Below, in pieces: positions 52,423 through 60,049 of a stretch of 64,000 bases of DNA. A program made the position numbers and the translations under genes. The DNA is from Clavibacter michiganensis subsp. tessellarius (GTDB taxonomy: Bacteria > Actinomycetota > Actinomycetes > Actinomycetales > Microbacteriaceae), in assembly GCF_021922985.1 (NCBI RefSeq), contig NZ_CP040788.1, positions 2,480,001 to 2,544,000 of the forward strand. Reading direction: 5' to 3'. Within the stretch, counting starts at the first letter, position 1; every line of letters starts with the position of its first letter. Under the pieces are notes generated by a model that worked only from the letters and a program-made list of their open reading frames with translations, made no database searches and had not been told where the DNA came from.

Positions 52423-53355
52423 ATGGCCTCCTTCGACCTCGTCACGCTCGACCTGCTGCTCGACGTGGTCGACACCGGCACGCTGACGGGCGGCGCGGCC
52501 CGGTCGCGGATGACGACCTCGGCGGCGTCGCAGCGCATCGCGAAGCTCGAGCAGCTCATCGGCCAGCCCGTGCTCGACCGCCTCCCGCGCGGCATGCGGC
52601 TGACCGAGGCCGGGCAGGTCCTCGCGGCGAAGGCGCGCGCGGTGCGTCGCGAGCTGCGGGCCGCCGAGGGGGAGCTCGAGGCGATCCGCGGGCTCGAGCA
52701 CGGCACCGTGCGGCTCGGGTCCTTCCCCACCGTGAGCGCGTCGCTGCTGGCGGATGCGCTCAAGGACGCGCACGCGGCGTGGCCGGGCATCGAGATCCGC
52801 GTGCAGTCGGCGCTGCGGCCGGAGCTCATCGACAAGCTCAGCTCCGGCGAGGTCGAGCTCGCGCTGCTGTGGAGCTACGCGTGGACCGAGGAGGCCGAGA
52901 AGCACCTCGCGCTGCGGAAGCTGGTGGAGGACGAGACGATGCTGCTCGTCGCGGCGGACAGCCCCATCCGCGACGGGGTGTCGCTCAAGTCGCTGCGGCG
53001 GGAGTCGTGGATCACGCGCAACGGCGGGCACCCGGCGGCCGACGTGCTCTACCGCAGCTGCGCGGCCGCGGGCATCCGGCCGGACGTCGCGTACGAGGCG
53101 TACGACTACCAGGAGGTGCAGGCGATGGTGGCGGCCGGCGTCGGCATCGCGATGGCGCCCAGGCTCGCGCTCGCGTCGCACCGCGAGGACGTGCGGGCGG
53201 TGTCGTTCCGCCCGGCCGACCGGATCCCCGCGCGCACCATCTACCTCGCGTCGCTCGCCCGCCGCGTGGAGACGCCGGCGATGCGCGCCCTGTCGGAGGC
53301 GGTCACGCGCGCGGCGCGGTCGTTCGCGGCGAGCGGGGCGGCGGATCCGCGGTAG
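52423..53355 (+). CDS. LysR-family transcriptional regulator
   Basis: A 310-residue LysR protein. N-terminal winged HTH (DLVTLDLLLDVVDTGTLTGG, then RSRMTTSAASQRIAKLEQLI) and a C-terminal effector-binding domain. It probably activates the divergent isomerase/carrier/dehydrogenase operon in response to the organic acid. TAAAGT (52411-52416) ends six bases before the ATG: leaderless. Confidence 0.92.
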   Translation: MASFDLVTLDLLLDVVDTGTLTGGAARSRMTTSAASQRIAKLEQLIGQPVLDRLPRGMRLTEAGQVLAAKARAVRRELRAAEGELEAIRGLEHGTVRLGSFPTVSASLLADALKDAHAAWPGIEIRVQSALRPELIDKLSSGEVELALLWSYAWTEEAEKHLALRKLVEDETMLLVAADSPIRDGVSLKSLRRESWITRNGGHPAADVLYRSCAAAGIRPDVAYEAYDYQEVQAMVAAGVGIAMAPRLALASHREDVRAVSFRPADRIPARTIYLASLARRVETPAMRALSEAVTRAARSFAASGAADPR

Positions 53356-53376
53356 CCGGATCCTCCCGCTCGGCTC

Positions 53377-53512
53377 CTAGGCGGGCGCCGGCGCCTCGAC
53401 GGCGAGCTTCACGCCGACCGCGCCGAGGAGCCCGCCGGTGGCCCAGCGCTGCCAGCGCATCCACCGGGGTCGGCCCCGCAGGAACTAGGCGACCGAGCAG
53501 ATCACCTCACCG
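53377..53512 (-). pseudogene. Remnant of a LysE/RhtB-family exporter (C-terminus only)
   Basis: Reading the minus strand up to a TAG at 53379-53377, the frame gives FLRGRPRWMRWQRWATGG, then LLGAVGVKLAVEAPAPA, a good match to the last helix of LysE/RhtB amino-acid exporters. An in-frame TAG sits just before (near 53487), preceded by VICSVA, and no exporter sequence is found further upstream: the first 80% of the gene is missing. The break coincides with the start of lower-GC DNA. Confidence 0.65.
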
Positions 53513-53678
53513 TCGGTGCGGTCGCATCCGCCCGAATTGGGGGTCTCAGGGCGGCTTCACGCTTCTATGCAGACTCATAGGATCTTGGCGATTACCCGAT
53601 CCTGCGGTGTTGTGCCACGCCCGCGCCTATGCGCCGCGCCGTTTTTGCGACCCGAATCGCACCGGAAGAGAAGCATTG

Positions 53679-54611
53679 ATGCTCAACGAGAACAACGAGT
53701 CCGACATCGCCACCGAGCCGCAGCGCCAGCCTGCATCGGAGGAGGTGACGTCGTCCCGGCGCAGAATCACACGGAGATCATGGGTCATCGCCGGCGTGAG
53801 CCTCCTGGTCGCCGTCATCGTCGTGGTGGTCGTCGTCCTGGTGGCCAACCTCCTTCGCGAGCAGGCGGAGACGAAGGCCGAGGCCGTGGCCGCCTATTCG
53901 TCCATCCGCACCTCACATCTGAGTGCGATCTCGAATCTGCGCAACAGCATCGACAGCGCTGAAGCGGTGACGGAGACGAAGGCGGAGGGTGACGTGGAGG
54001 ACGGCAGTCTTCTCCGCGAGCTCACCGCCGAGGTCGGTACCGCGAAGGCGGGACTGGCCGAGTCGCAGCGGAAGTACATCGATCCAGCGGGCTTCGGAAG
54101 CGATGAGGTGGATGCGGCCGCAGCGGGACTCGGGCTGGCGCGGTACCAGGCGGAGATCGCGACGAAGAGCCTGAACGAGGCGCGAGTGGCCGTCGTCGAC
54201 AGTGCGTCGGCGCACGATGCGCGAATCGCGGAAGAAGAACAAGCTGCCAAGACCGCCGCAGCGAAGGCCAGTGCAGGCACGATCGCCTTCGAAGACCTTG
54301 CTCGAGCGGGCAACAGCGCGATCGGCACGTACTACCGGTTCGAGGGCCGCATCATCCAGGACGCGGGTGGCGGCACCTATCGGGTGAACATGACGAAGGA
54401 TCCTGGTTACACGCGCGTCTTCTGGGAAGACACGATCCTCGTCTCCGTCTCTGGCACACCCGGTACTCGTTTGATCGAAGACGACATCATCTCGTTCACC
54501 GCCGCATCCGCGGGCGAGCAGAGCTATACGACCGTCCTCGGTGCGACCGTGACACTGCCCCTGGTCATTGCGGAAGCGTCAGACATCTCGGTGACAGGGC
54601 GGGCGGACTGA
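53679..54611 (+). CDS. Unrecognised membrane-anchored coiled-coil protein, probably acquired
   Basis: A 310-residue protein. Cytosolic acidic/basic N-terminus (about 35 residues, ending SSRRRITRRS), one TM helix (about 36-60, Val-rich), then an extracytoplasmic helical region (about 65-205) with Glu/Ala-rich coiled coil, and a C-terminal beta domain (about 215-310: FEGRIIQDAGGGTYRVNM, GTRLIEDDIISFTAAS) that looks like a small OB-type barrel. No family can be named with confidence. Codon use is markedly less G/C-rich than its neighbours. RBS GGAAGAG. It is followed by 150 bases with no gene. Confidence 0.65.
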   Translation: MLNENNESDIATEPQRQPASEEVTSSRRRITRRSWVIAGVSLLVAVIVVVVVVLVANLLREQAETKAEAVAAYSSIRTSHLSAISNLRNSIDSAEAVTETKAEGDVEDGSLLRELTAEVGTAKAGLAESQRKYIDPAGFGSDEVDAAAAGLGLARYQAEIATKSLNEARVAVVDSASAHDARIAEEEQAAKTAAAKASAGTIAFEDLARAGNSAIGTYYRFEGRIIQDAGGGTYRVNMTKDPGYTRVFWEDTILVSVSGTPGTRLIEDDIISFTAASAGEQSYTTVLGATVTLPLVIAEASDISVTGRAD

Positions 54612-54765
54612 CGAGCGCGATGGGCCTGTAGGTCTTCTTCGCTGAGACGGCGCTCCTCGGGGCGACACTCGGGCGAAGCAGCATCGATGGCGAGCCGATC
54701 TCGTGTCATCGCGCCTTCCCGCGGATGCGGGATCAGGAGGATCCCGTGGAAGGGTGCTCCGGCGA

Positions 54766-55623
54766 TCATCCGTACGCGTAGAACCCCTCGCCCGACTCCA
54801 CGCCGAGCTTGCCCTGGTCGAGGTACTCGCTCTGGAGGTGCGCCGCCCACGCCTGCGCGCCCGGGTCGTCGCTCGCGGCGGAGACCGCGTAGGCGGTGCG
54901 GAGGCCGATGAGGTCGAAGATCTGGAACGGGCCGAGCGGCGCGCCGGTCGCGATGCGCCAGGTGGTGTCGATGGTCTGCGGATCCGCGACGCCCTTCAGC
55001 AGGAGGCCCGCGGCCGCGTCGAGCAGCGGCACGAGCAGCGAGTTGAGCACGTAGCCGGGCTGCTCCTTCTTCAGCGGGATCGGGACCATGCCGATCTCCT
55101 CCGCGAACGCGACCACCCGGTCGAACACCTCGGGCGACGTGCGCTCGGTGCCCATGACCTCGGCCGTGTTCTGCCGCCACACGTGGTTCGCGAAGTGCAG
55201 GGCGAGGAAGCGGTCAGGGCGGCCGGTGGAGTCGGCGATCGCGCTCGGCAGCAGCGTCGACGAGTTGGTGGCGAAGACCGTGCGCTCGGGCGCGGCCTCG
55301 GCGATGCGGCGGTAGACGTCCTGCTTGAGGTCGAGGCGCTCGGGGACCGCCTCGATCACGAGGTCTGCGTCGGCGACGGAGGCGGCGAGGTCGCTCGTCA
55401 GCGTGATCCCCGCGGCGGCCGCGGCCGCGGACTCCCGGGTCTCCTCGCCGGACTCGGACACGAACTGCGCGACGATCGCGTCGAGCCGCCCGCGCGCGGC
55501 CTCGAGCGCGGCACCGTCGACGTCGTAGCTCGTCACGGTCTTGCCGTGGTTCGCGGCCTGGAACGCGATCTGGGCGCCGAGCACCCCCGCTCCGAGGACG
55601 GTGACCTTCGTGATGTCGGGCAT
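54766..55623 (-). CDS. 3-hydroxyacyl-CoA dehydrogenase
   Basis: A 285-residue NAD-dependent dehydrogenase. VTVLGAGVLGAQIAFQAANHG is the Rossmann motif; ADLVIEAVPERLDLKQ with Glu, TNSSTLLPS and LALHFANHVWRQNTAEV with His supply the catalytic set; GPFQIFDLIGLRTAY opens the dimerisation domain. Acts in fatty-acid or butanoate metabolism (S-3-hydroxyacyl-CoA to 3-oxoacyl-CoA). RBS GAAGGAG. No beta-oxidation partners adjacent. Confidence 0.92.
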   Translation of the reverse strand: MPDITKVTVLGAGVLGAQIAFQAANHGKTVTSYDVDGAALEAARGRLDAIVAQFVSESGEETRESAAAAAAGITLTSDLAASVADADLVIEAVPERLDLKQDVYRRIAEAAPERTVFATNSSTLLPSAIADSTGRPDRFLALHFANHVWRQNTAEVMGTERTSPEVFDRVVAFAEEIGMVPIPLKKEQPGYVLNSLLVPLLDAAAGLLLKGVADPQTIDTTWRIATGAPLGPFQIFDLIGLRTAYAVSAASDDPGAQAWAAHLQSEYLDQGKLGVESGEGFYAYG

Positions 55624-55821
55624 GCGGACTCCTTCGTCGGCGGACGCGGCGAGGCGGCGGGCGGGTCCCGCGCCGGGCGTCCTCGCCAGCGAACCACCGG
55701 TGGAGTCGGGCGGTCGGGTCCGTGCGGCGAGCGGACATCACTCGCCCGCGCGCCCGGGGCATCCCCGGCCGGCACTCGGTAGCGTCGGGGAGCGGATCCC
55801 TCCGCCGAGCAGGAGGACCCC

Positions 55822-56676
55822 ATGAGCGAGACCCCGAGGCGCAGGCCCCTCGATCCCCTCGACCCCGCCGACCAGGGCGTCGCCGGCGAGCTCCGCCGCG
55901 ACCGCTACCTCGGCGCCCGCGACCTGACCCGCTGGGCGACCCCGGTCGGCCGCGCCCTGGTGCGGCTCGTGCAGCGGATCGTGCGGGCGCTCGGCCCGTA
56001 CGCCGCCCTCGTGATCACGCTGCTGGTGGGCCTCGTGCTCGCGTTCGGCCTCGCCGCGATCGCCGCGCAGGTCTACGACAACGTGACCGACGCCGACGGG
56101 GTCGCCGGCCTCGACCGGCCGCTCCTGGCCTTCATGATCGGCATCCGGACGCCTTGGCTGAACGACGTGGCGACTGCGTACACGGACGTCGCGGGCGTCG
56201 TGGTCATGCCGATCATCGCGGTGGTGACGATGCTGTTCCTCGCGGTGCGGCGCCGCTCGTGGACCCCGATCATCCTCGTGCTCGCGGCCGGCGGCGGATC
56301 CCTGCTGCTCACCATCGCGGGCAAGGACATCATCGACCGCGCCCGCCCCGACCTCGCCGACGCGGTGCCGCCGTACGAGACGTCGCCGTCGTTCCCGAGC
56401 GGCCACACGCTGAACGCGGTCGCGATCGCCGGGATCCTCGCCTACCTGCTGCTCCTCCGCCAGCACCGCCGCGCCACCCGCGTGCTCTCGATCGCCGTGG
56501 CCGTGGTCTTCGCCGTGACGATCGGCGCCACCCGCGTGTACCTCGGCCACCACTGGTTCACGGACGTGCTCGCGGCCTTCTTCCTCGGCGGCGCCTGGCT
56601 GGCGCTGGTGATCACGGCGCATCGGTTGTATCTGACGGCGCGGCGGCCCGAAGTGGGGGAGGCGGCGGACGGCTGA
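55822..56676 (+). CDS. PAP2-family membrane phosphatase
   Basis: A 284-residue protein, six helices. The three PAP2 signature blocks are complete: GKDIIDRARP (K-x6-R-P), SPSFPSGHTLN (PSGH) and TRVYLGHHWFTDV (R-x5-H-x3-D). Acts on lipid or isoprenoid phosphates at the outer face of the membrane, for instance phosphatidic acid or undecaprenyl diphosphate. AGGAGGACCCC before the ATG is a strong RBS. Confidence 0.93.
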   Translation: MSETPRRRPLDPLDPADQGVAGELRRDRYLGARDLTRWATPVGRALVRLVQRIVRALGPYAALVITLLVGLVLAFGLAAIAAQVYDNVTDADGVAGLDRPLLAFMIGIRTPWLNDVATAYTDVAGVVVMPIIAVVTMLFLAVRRRSWTPIILVLAAGGGSLLLTIAGKDIIDRARPDLADAVPPYETSPSFPSGHTLNAVAIAGILAYLLLLRQHRRATRVLSIAVAVVFAVTIGATRVYLGHHWFTDVLAAFFLGGAWLALVITAHRLYLTARRPEVGEAADG

Positions 56677-56704
56677 GCCATATCGCGTGTGGGACGGTGG
56701 ATGC

Positions 56705-56944
56705 ATGGACGACAGGCGCAGCTTCGAGCACGACTCAGCGGCGAAGAGGCGGCTGACGGGGGAGCTCTCCGCTCGTCAGTCGCTCGGGCTGGTCGCGGTG
56801 ACCGCCTTCATGTCCGCGTCCGCGCTCGCATTCGTCGAGCTCGACTTCGTCATGCGGATCGTCGTCATGGTGGTCGTGATGCTGGTGCTCGCGCCGATCG
56901 GCCGGGTCGTCATCCGCCGCAGCAACCTCCGTCGGAACCGCTAG
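56705..56944 (+). CDS. Small two-helix membrane protein
   Basis: A 79-residue protein. A hydrophilic N-terminus (DDRRSFEHDSAAKRRLTG), helices near 26-45 and 48-68, then the basic tail RRSNLRRNR. No family recognised. A GTG six codons upstream (56687) is an alternative start. Lies 28 bases after the phosphatase gene, so may be co-transcribed. Confidence 0.55.
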   Translation: MDDRRSFEHDSAAKRRLTGELSARQSLGLVAVTAFMSASALAFVELDFVMRIVVMVVVMLVLAPIGRVVIRRSNLRRNR

Positions 56945-56983
56945 CCCGCACGCGCTCGGGTCGACCCGTGCGACCCTTGCGGC

Positions 56984-57406
56984 ATGGATCTCGAGGTCGG
57001 CCCCGCGCTGACCATCCCCGCCGCCGAGCTGCAGTGGCGGTTCTCGCGGTCGTCCGGGCCCGGCGGACAGCACGTCAACACGTCGGACAGTCGGGTGCAG
57101 CTCACGTGGAGCCCGGTCGAGTCACTGGTGCTGACCGATCAGCAGCGGGCGCGGATCCTCGAGCGGCTCGGTCGGCGCCTGGTCGGCGGCGCGATCACGG
57201 TGACGGTCTCCGAGCAGCGGTCGCAGCTGCGGAACCGGGTCGCCGCGATCGACGCGCTGCGCGAGATCGTGGCGGATGCGCTCGCGCCTGACGCCGCACC
57301 GCGACGGCCGACGCGTCCCACGAGGGGCTCCCAGAAGAGACGCCTCGCGGCCAAGACGCAGCGATCCGCGACGAAGCAGCAGCGCAAGCGGCCGACCGGC
57401 GACTGA
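56984..57406 (+). CDS. arfB: Peptidyl-tRNA hydrolase ArfB (ribosome rescue factor)
   Basis: A 140-residue protein: FSRSSGPGGQHVNTSDSRVQL holds the GGQ motif (residues 27-29) of class I release factors, with no codon-recognition domain, and the C-terminus is a Lys/Arg/Gln-rich tail (QKRRLAAKTQRSATKQQRK) that in ArfB enters the empty mRNA channel. It hydrolyses peptidyl-tRNA on stalled ribosomes. GACCCT ends six bases before the ATG, a weaker candidate for a leaderless promoter. Confidence 0.93.
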   Translation: MDLEVGPALTIPAAELQWRFSRSSGPGGQHVNTSDSRVQLTWSPVESLVLTDQQRARILERLGRRLVGGAITVTVSEQRSQLRNRVAAIDALREIVADALAPDAAPRRPTRPTRGSQKRRLAAKTQRSATKQQRKRPTGD

Positions 57407-57433
57407 GCGCGCGAGCGCAGAGACGTCAGCGGA

Positions 57434-58483
57434 TCAGGCCGACGCCCCTACTGCCACGTCGGACCGGTCCCACCCCAACGCCTCCCCGATCCCCTTGATC
57501 GCCGCGAGCGAGCGCAGGTTGAAGTCCACGCCGAGCTGGTTGGGGATGGTGACGAGGAGGGTGTCGGCCGCGGCGATCGCCTGGTCGGCGCCGAGCTCCT
57601 CGATGAGGCGCTCGGGGGCGCCGATGTAGGAGCGGCCGAAGCGCCACTTCTCGCCGCCGACCTCGCCGACCTGGTCGCGGCCCTCGATCTGCGCGCGGAC
57701 CCCGAAGTACGCCTCCGACTCGTCGTCGACGATCGGGATGATGCTGCGGCTGACGCTCACGCGCGGCTCCCACGCGTGCCCGGCAGCGGCCCAGCCGTCG
57801 CGGAACAGCTGGATCTGCTCGGCCTGGAGCACGTCGAGCGGCACGCCGGTGTCCTCGGAGAGGAGCGTCGACGACATGAGGTTCATGCCCTGCTCGGCCG
57901 CCCACCGGCCGGTGGCGCGCGTGCCGGCGCCCCACCAGATCCGCTCGCGGAGGCCGGGCGACTGCGGGGTGAGCGCGACGCCGCCCGCGATCATGCCGCG
58001 CTGCGGGGCCGCGGTCGCGAGCTCCTCGCCCTCGAGCGCGCGGAGGAAGAGGCCGGTGTGGCGGCGGGCCATGTCGGCGTCGGTCTCGCCGTCCTGCGGC
58101 ACGTAGCCGAAGGACTCGTAGCCGGCCTCGACCTGCTCGGGCGATCCGCGGCTGATGCCGAGCTGCACCCGGCGGTTGGAGATGAGGTCGGTCATGGCCG
58201 CCTCCTCCGCCATGTAGAGGGGGTTCTCGTAGCGCATGTCGACGACGCCGGTGCCGATCTCGATCCGGCTGGTGCGGCTCGCGATGGCGGCCAGCAGCGG
58301 GAACGGCGCCGCCTGCTGCGGCGCGAAGTGGTGCACGCGGAAGTACGCGCCGTCGATGCCGATCTCCTCGGCCGCGACCGCGAGGTCGATCGACTGGAGC
58401 AGCGAGTCCTGGGCGGTGCGCACGCGGGATCCGCGCACGTCCTGCCAGTGATTGAACGACAGGAAGCCGATCTTCGTGGCCAT
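57434..58483 (-). CDS. Luciferase-like flavin monooxygenase (LLM class)
   Basis: A 349-residue protein with the bacterial-luciferase TIM barrel. IGFLSFNHWQDVRGSRV, EIGIDGAYFRVHHFAPQ, RIEIGTGVVDMRYENPL and RRVQLGISRGSPEQVEAG are typical of LLM-class flavin-dependent oxidoreductases. They use reduced FMN (or F420) to oxidise small substrates; the cofactor and substrate are not readable here. Monocistronic, convergent with arfB. Confidence 0.88.
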   Translation of the reverse strand: MATKIGFLSFNHWQDVRGSRVRTAQDSLLQSIDLAVAAEEIGIDGAYFRVHHFAPQQAAPFPLLAAIASRTSRIEIGTGVVDMRYENPLYMAEEAAMTDLISNRRVQLGISRGSPEQVEAGYESFGYVPQDGETDADMARRHTGLFLRALEGEELATAAPQRGMIAGGVALTPQSPGLRERIWWGAGTRATGRWAAEQGMNLMSSTLLSEDTGVPLDVLQAEQIQLFRDGWAAAGHAWEPRVSVSRSIIPIVDDESEAYFGVRAQIEGRDQVGEVGGEKWRFGRSYIGAPERLIEELGADQAIAAADTLLVTIPNQLGVDFNLRSLAAIKGIGEALGWDRSDVAVGASA

Positions 58484-58562
58484 GGGGCGCTCCTCGGTGC
58501 TCGACGGCGGCGGATCCGGGTGGATGCGTCTGCATGGAAGTGAACGGCGGCCAGGCGCCCGT

Positions 58563-58718
58563 CTATTCCCGCGTCCGCTTCACCTCGGGCCTGATCTGCG
58601 GCTCGCTCAGCTCGTGCTCCTCGAACTCCCCACGCCGGGCACGTTCGAGTGCGGCGAGGAGTCGTCGTGCGCCGGCCGGGTTGCGGAGCAGGTAGGAGCT
58701 CTCGTCTTCGGCGGACAT
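58563..58718 (-). CDS. Orphan YefM-like antitoxin fragment (51 residues)
   Basis: A 51-residue frame, MSAEDESSYLLRNPAGARRL, then LAALERARRGEFEEHELSEP. This matches the C-terminal half of YefM antitoxins (typically ..ETAYLLRSPANAxRLLxAI..), the toxin-binding part. The N-terminal DNA-binding Phd domain is absent and no toxin gene follows (the next minus-strand gene is the monooxygenase). AGAGG seven bases before the ATG makes translation plausible. Either a decayed TA locus or a stand-alone anti-toxin. Confidence 0.6.
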   Translation of the reverse strand: MSAEDESSYLLRNPAGARRLLAALERARRGEFEEHELSEPQIRPEVKRTRE

Positions 58719-58788
58719 GGGAGGGCCTCTCATCGGGATGAGGCGACGGTACCTGTACCTCCCGCGCCCGCCGGCCTACGCTCCGGAC

Positions 58789-59133
58789 ATGCACCGCATC
58801 TACACGACGTCCTTCGCGTCCGTCCACGTGCTCTACGTGAAGAAGGTCGAGCGCAAGGGCCGCACGCAGGCCGAGGTCGACGAGGTGATCACCTGGCTCA
58901 CCGGCTTCGACCAGGCCGAGCTCCAGCGCCACCTCGACGCGGAGACGACGTTCCAGGACTTCTTCGCCGCCGCCCGCCTCAACCCGCTCGCCGACGAGGT
59001 GCGCGGTGTCATCTGCGGCGTCCGCATCGAGGAGATCGAGGACCCGCTGATGAAGGAGATCCGGATCCTCGACAAGCTCGTGGACGAGATCGCTCGCGGG
59101 CGGCCGATGCAGAAGGTGCTCCGCGGCAGCTAG
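58789..59133 (+). CDS. DUF2200 family protein
   Basis: A 114-residue protein. It reads HRIYTTSFASVHVLYVKKVE, then the helix pair with VDEVITWLTGFDQAEL and a C-terminal VDEIARGRPMQKVLRG, all characteristic of DUF2200 (function unknown). Leaderless start: TACGCT (58777-58782), six bases, ATG. Its stop overlaps the convergent DUF2283 gene by four bases. Confidence 0.85.
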   Translation: MHRIYTTSFASVHVLYVKKVERKGRTQAEVDEVITWLTGFDQAELQRHLDAETTFQDFFAAARLNPLADEVRGVICGVRIEEIEDPLMKEIRILDKLVDEIARGRPMQKVLRGS

Positions 59134-59357
59134 CCGATCCGCTCCGCCTCCGCGAGCACCGCCGCCGGCAGCACCGCGCTCGCGTGCAGCACCTCGATGC
59201 CGAGGAGGCGGCCGTGGGCGTCGAAGTCGAGGGCGACCTCGCCGCGGTCGCCCGGCGTCGTGATCGCGGGGATGGTCGTGGCCGCCTCGCCGTCGCCGAC
59301 CGGCCCCGCGAGCGCGATGTACGCGGCATCCGCGACCGCGTCGTACGTGACCCGCAT
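59130..59357 (-). CDS. DUF2283 family protein
   Basis: A 75-residue protein: MRVTYDAVADAAYIALA is the YDxxxDxxYI-type signature of DUF2283, followed by VALDFDAHGRLLGIEVL, the second conserved block. Function unknown. The ATG shares one base with the stop of the TetR gene upstream (TGATG), so both come from one mRNA. Confidence 0.85.
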   Translation of the reverse strand: MRVTYDAVADAAYIALAGPVGDGEAATTIPAITTPGDRGEVALDFDAHGRLLGIEVLHASAVLPAAVLAEAERIG

Positions 59358-59953
59358 CAGGCGCCCGCCGCCATCACCCGACGGAACGCGCCGAGGGTGT
59401 CGCGCAGCACGTCGGCGAGTTCGGCTCCGCCGGCGCCGGCGCCGGCCCGCCCGCCGTCATCCGACAGCCACCGCCCGATGGACACCCCGAAGACCGTCGC
59501 CGTGGCGTGGGCGACGAGCACGGCCGTGAGCGGATCCACCCCGCGCTCGACGAACCCCGCGCGCACCGCCTCCTGCATCGCCGCGACCTTGCGCATCTCG
59601 CGCTCCTGCAGGCCGGCGTCGGCGACGATGATGCGCTTCCGGGCGAGCAGCGTCGCGCGCCCCTCCGCGAACTGCGACGCGACGACCTCCGGGAAGCCGT
59701 CCTCGACGACCTGGAGCGGCGAGCGGTCGGGCGCCGCCTCGCGGATGATGCGCGTGACGAGCGCCGGCAGCTCGTCCTCCTCGGCGAACAGCACCTCGCG
59801 CTTGTCGGCGAAGTGGCGGAAGAAGGTGCGGGTCGTGAGGCCGGCGCGGGCGGTGATCTCGGGCACGGTCGTCTCCGCGAACCCCTGCTCGCGGAACAGC
59901 TCGAGGGCGGCGGCGGCCAGGCGCTCGCGCGTGTCCGGCTGCCATCTGCTCAT
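59357..59953 (-). CDS. TetR-family regulator of the divergent oxidoreductase
   Basis: A 198-residue regulator: RERLAAAALELFREQGFAET, then VPEITARAGLTTRTFFRHF forms the HTH, followed by a ligand-binding helical domain. Leaderless: TAGGAT (59965-59960), six bases, ATG. Two matching palindromes lie between it and the oxidoreductase gene; the first touches its own -10 box, implying autorepression. Confidence 0.92.
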   Translation of the reverse strand: MSRWQPDTRERLAAAALELFREQGFAETTVPEITARAGLTTRTFFRHFADKREVLFAEEDELPALVTRIIREAAPDRSPLQVVEDGFPEVVASQFAEGRATLLARKRIIVADAGLQEREMRKVAAMQEAVRAGFVERGVDPLTAVLVAHATATVFGVSIGRWLSDDGGRAGAGAGGAELADVLRDTLGAFRRVMAAGA

Positions 59954-59966
59954 GCGTCGATCCTAG

Positions 59967-60018
59967 TGATGACATTCCGTGTCATGGGTGTGTATGGTGA
60001 TGACACGCGATGTCATCA
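59967..60018. promoter_or_regulatory. Two matching TetR operators and a divergent promoter
   Basis: O1: ATGACA-TTCCG-TGTCAT (59969-59985). O2: TGATGACA-CGCGA-TGTCATCA (59998-60018), perfect eight-base arms. Both share the core TGACA-N5-TGTCA with the same five-base spacer. Plus strand: TGACAT (59970-59975), 17 bases, TATGGT (59993-59998), so O1 covers the -35 box and O2 the start site. Confidence 0.85.
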
Positions 60019-60049
60019 GGCAGCGCGACCCCGAGATCGGAGATCCGCC

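Noticed and set aside
54524..55180. Minus-strand open frame over the foreign gene's end and the dehydrogenase
   Set aside because: Antisense/out-of-frame overlap with better-supported genes on both sides; the part in the gap (54612-54765) has no family match.
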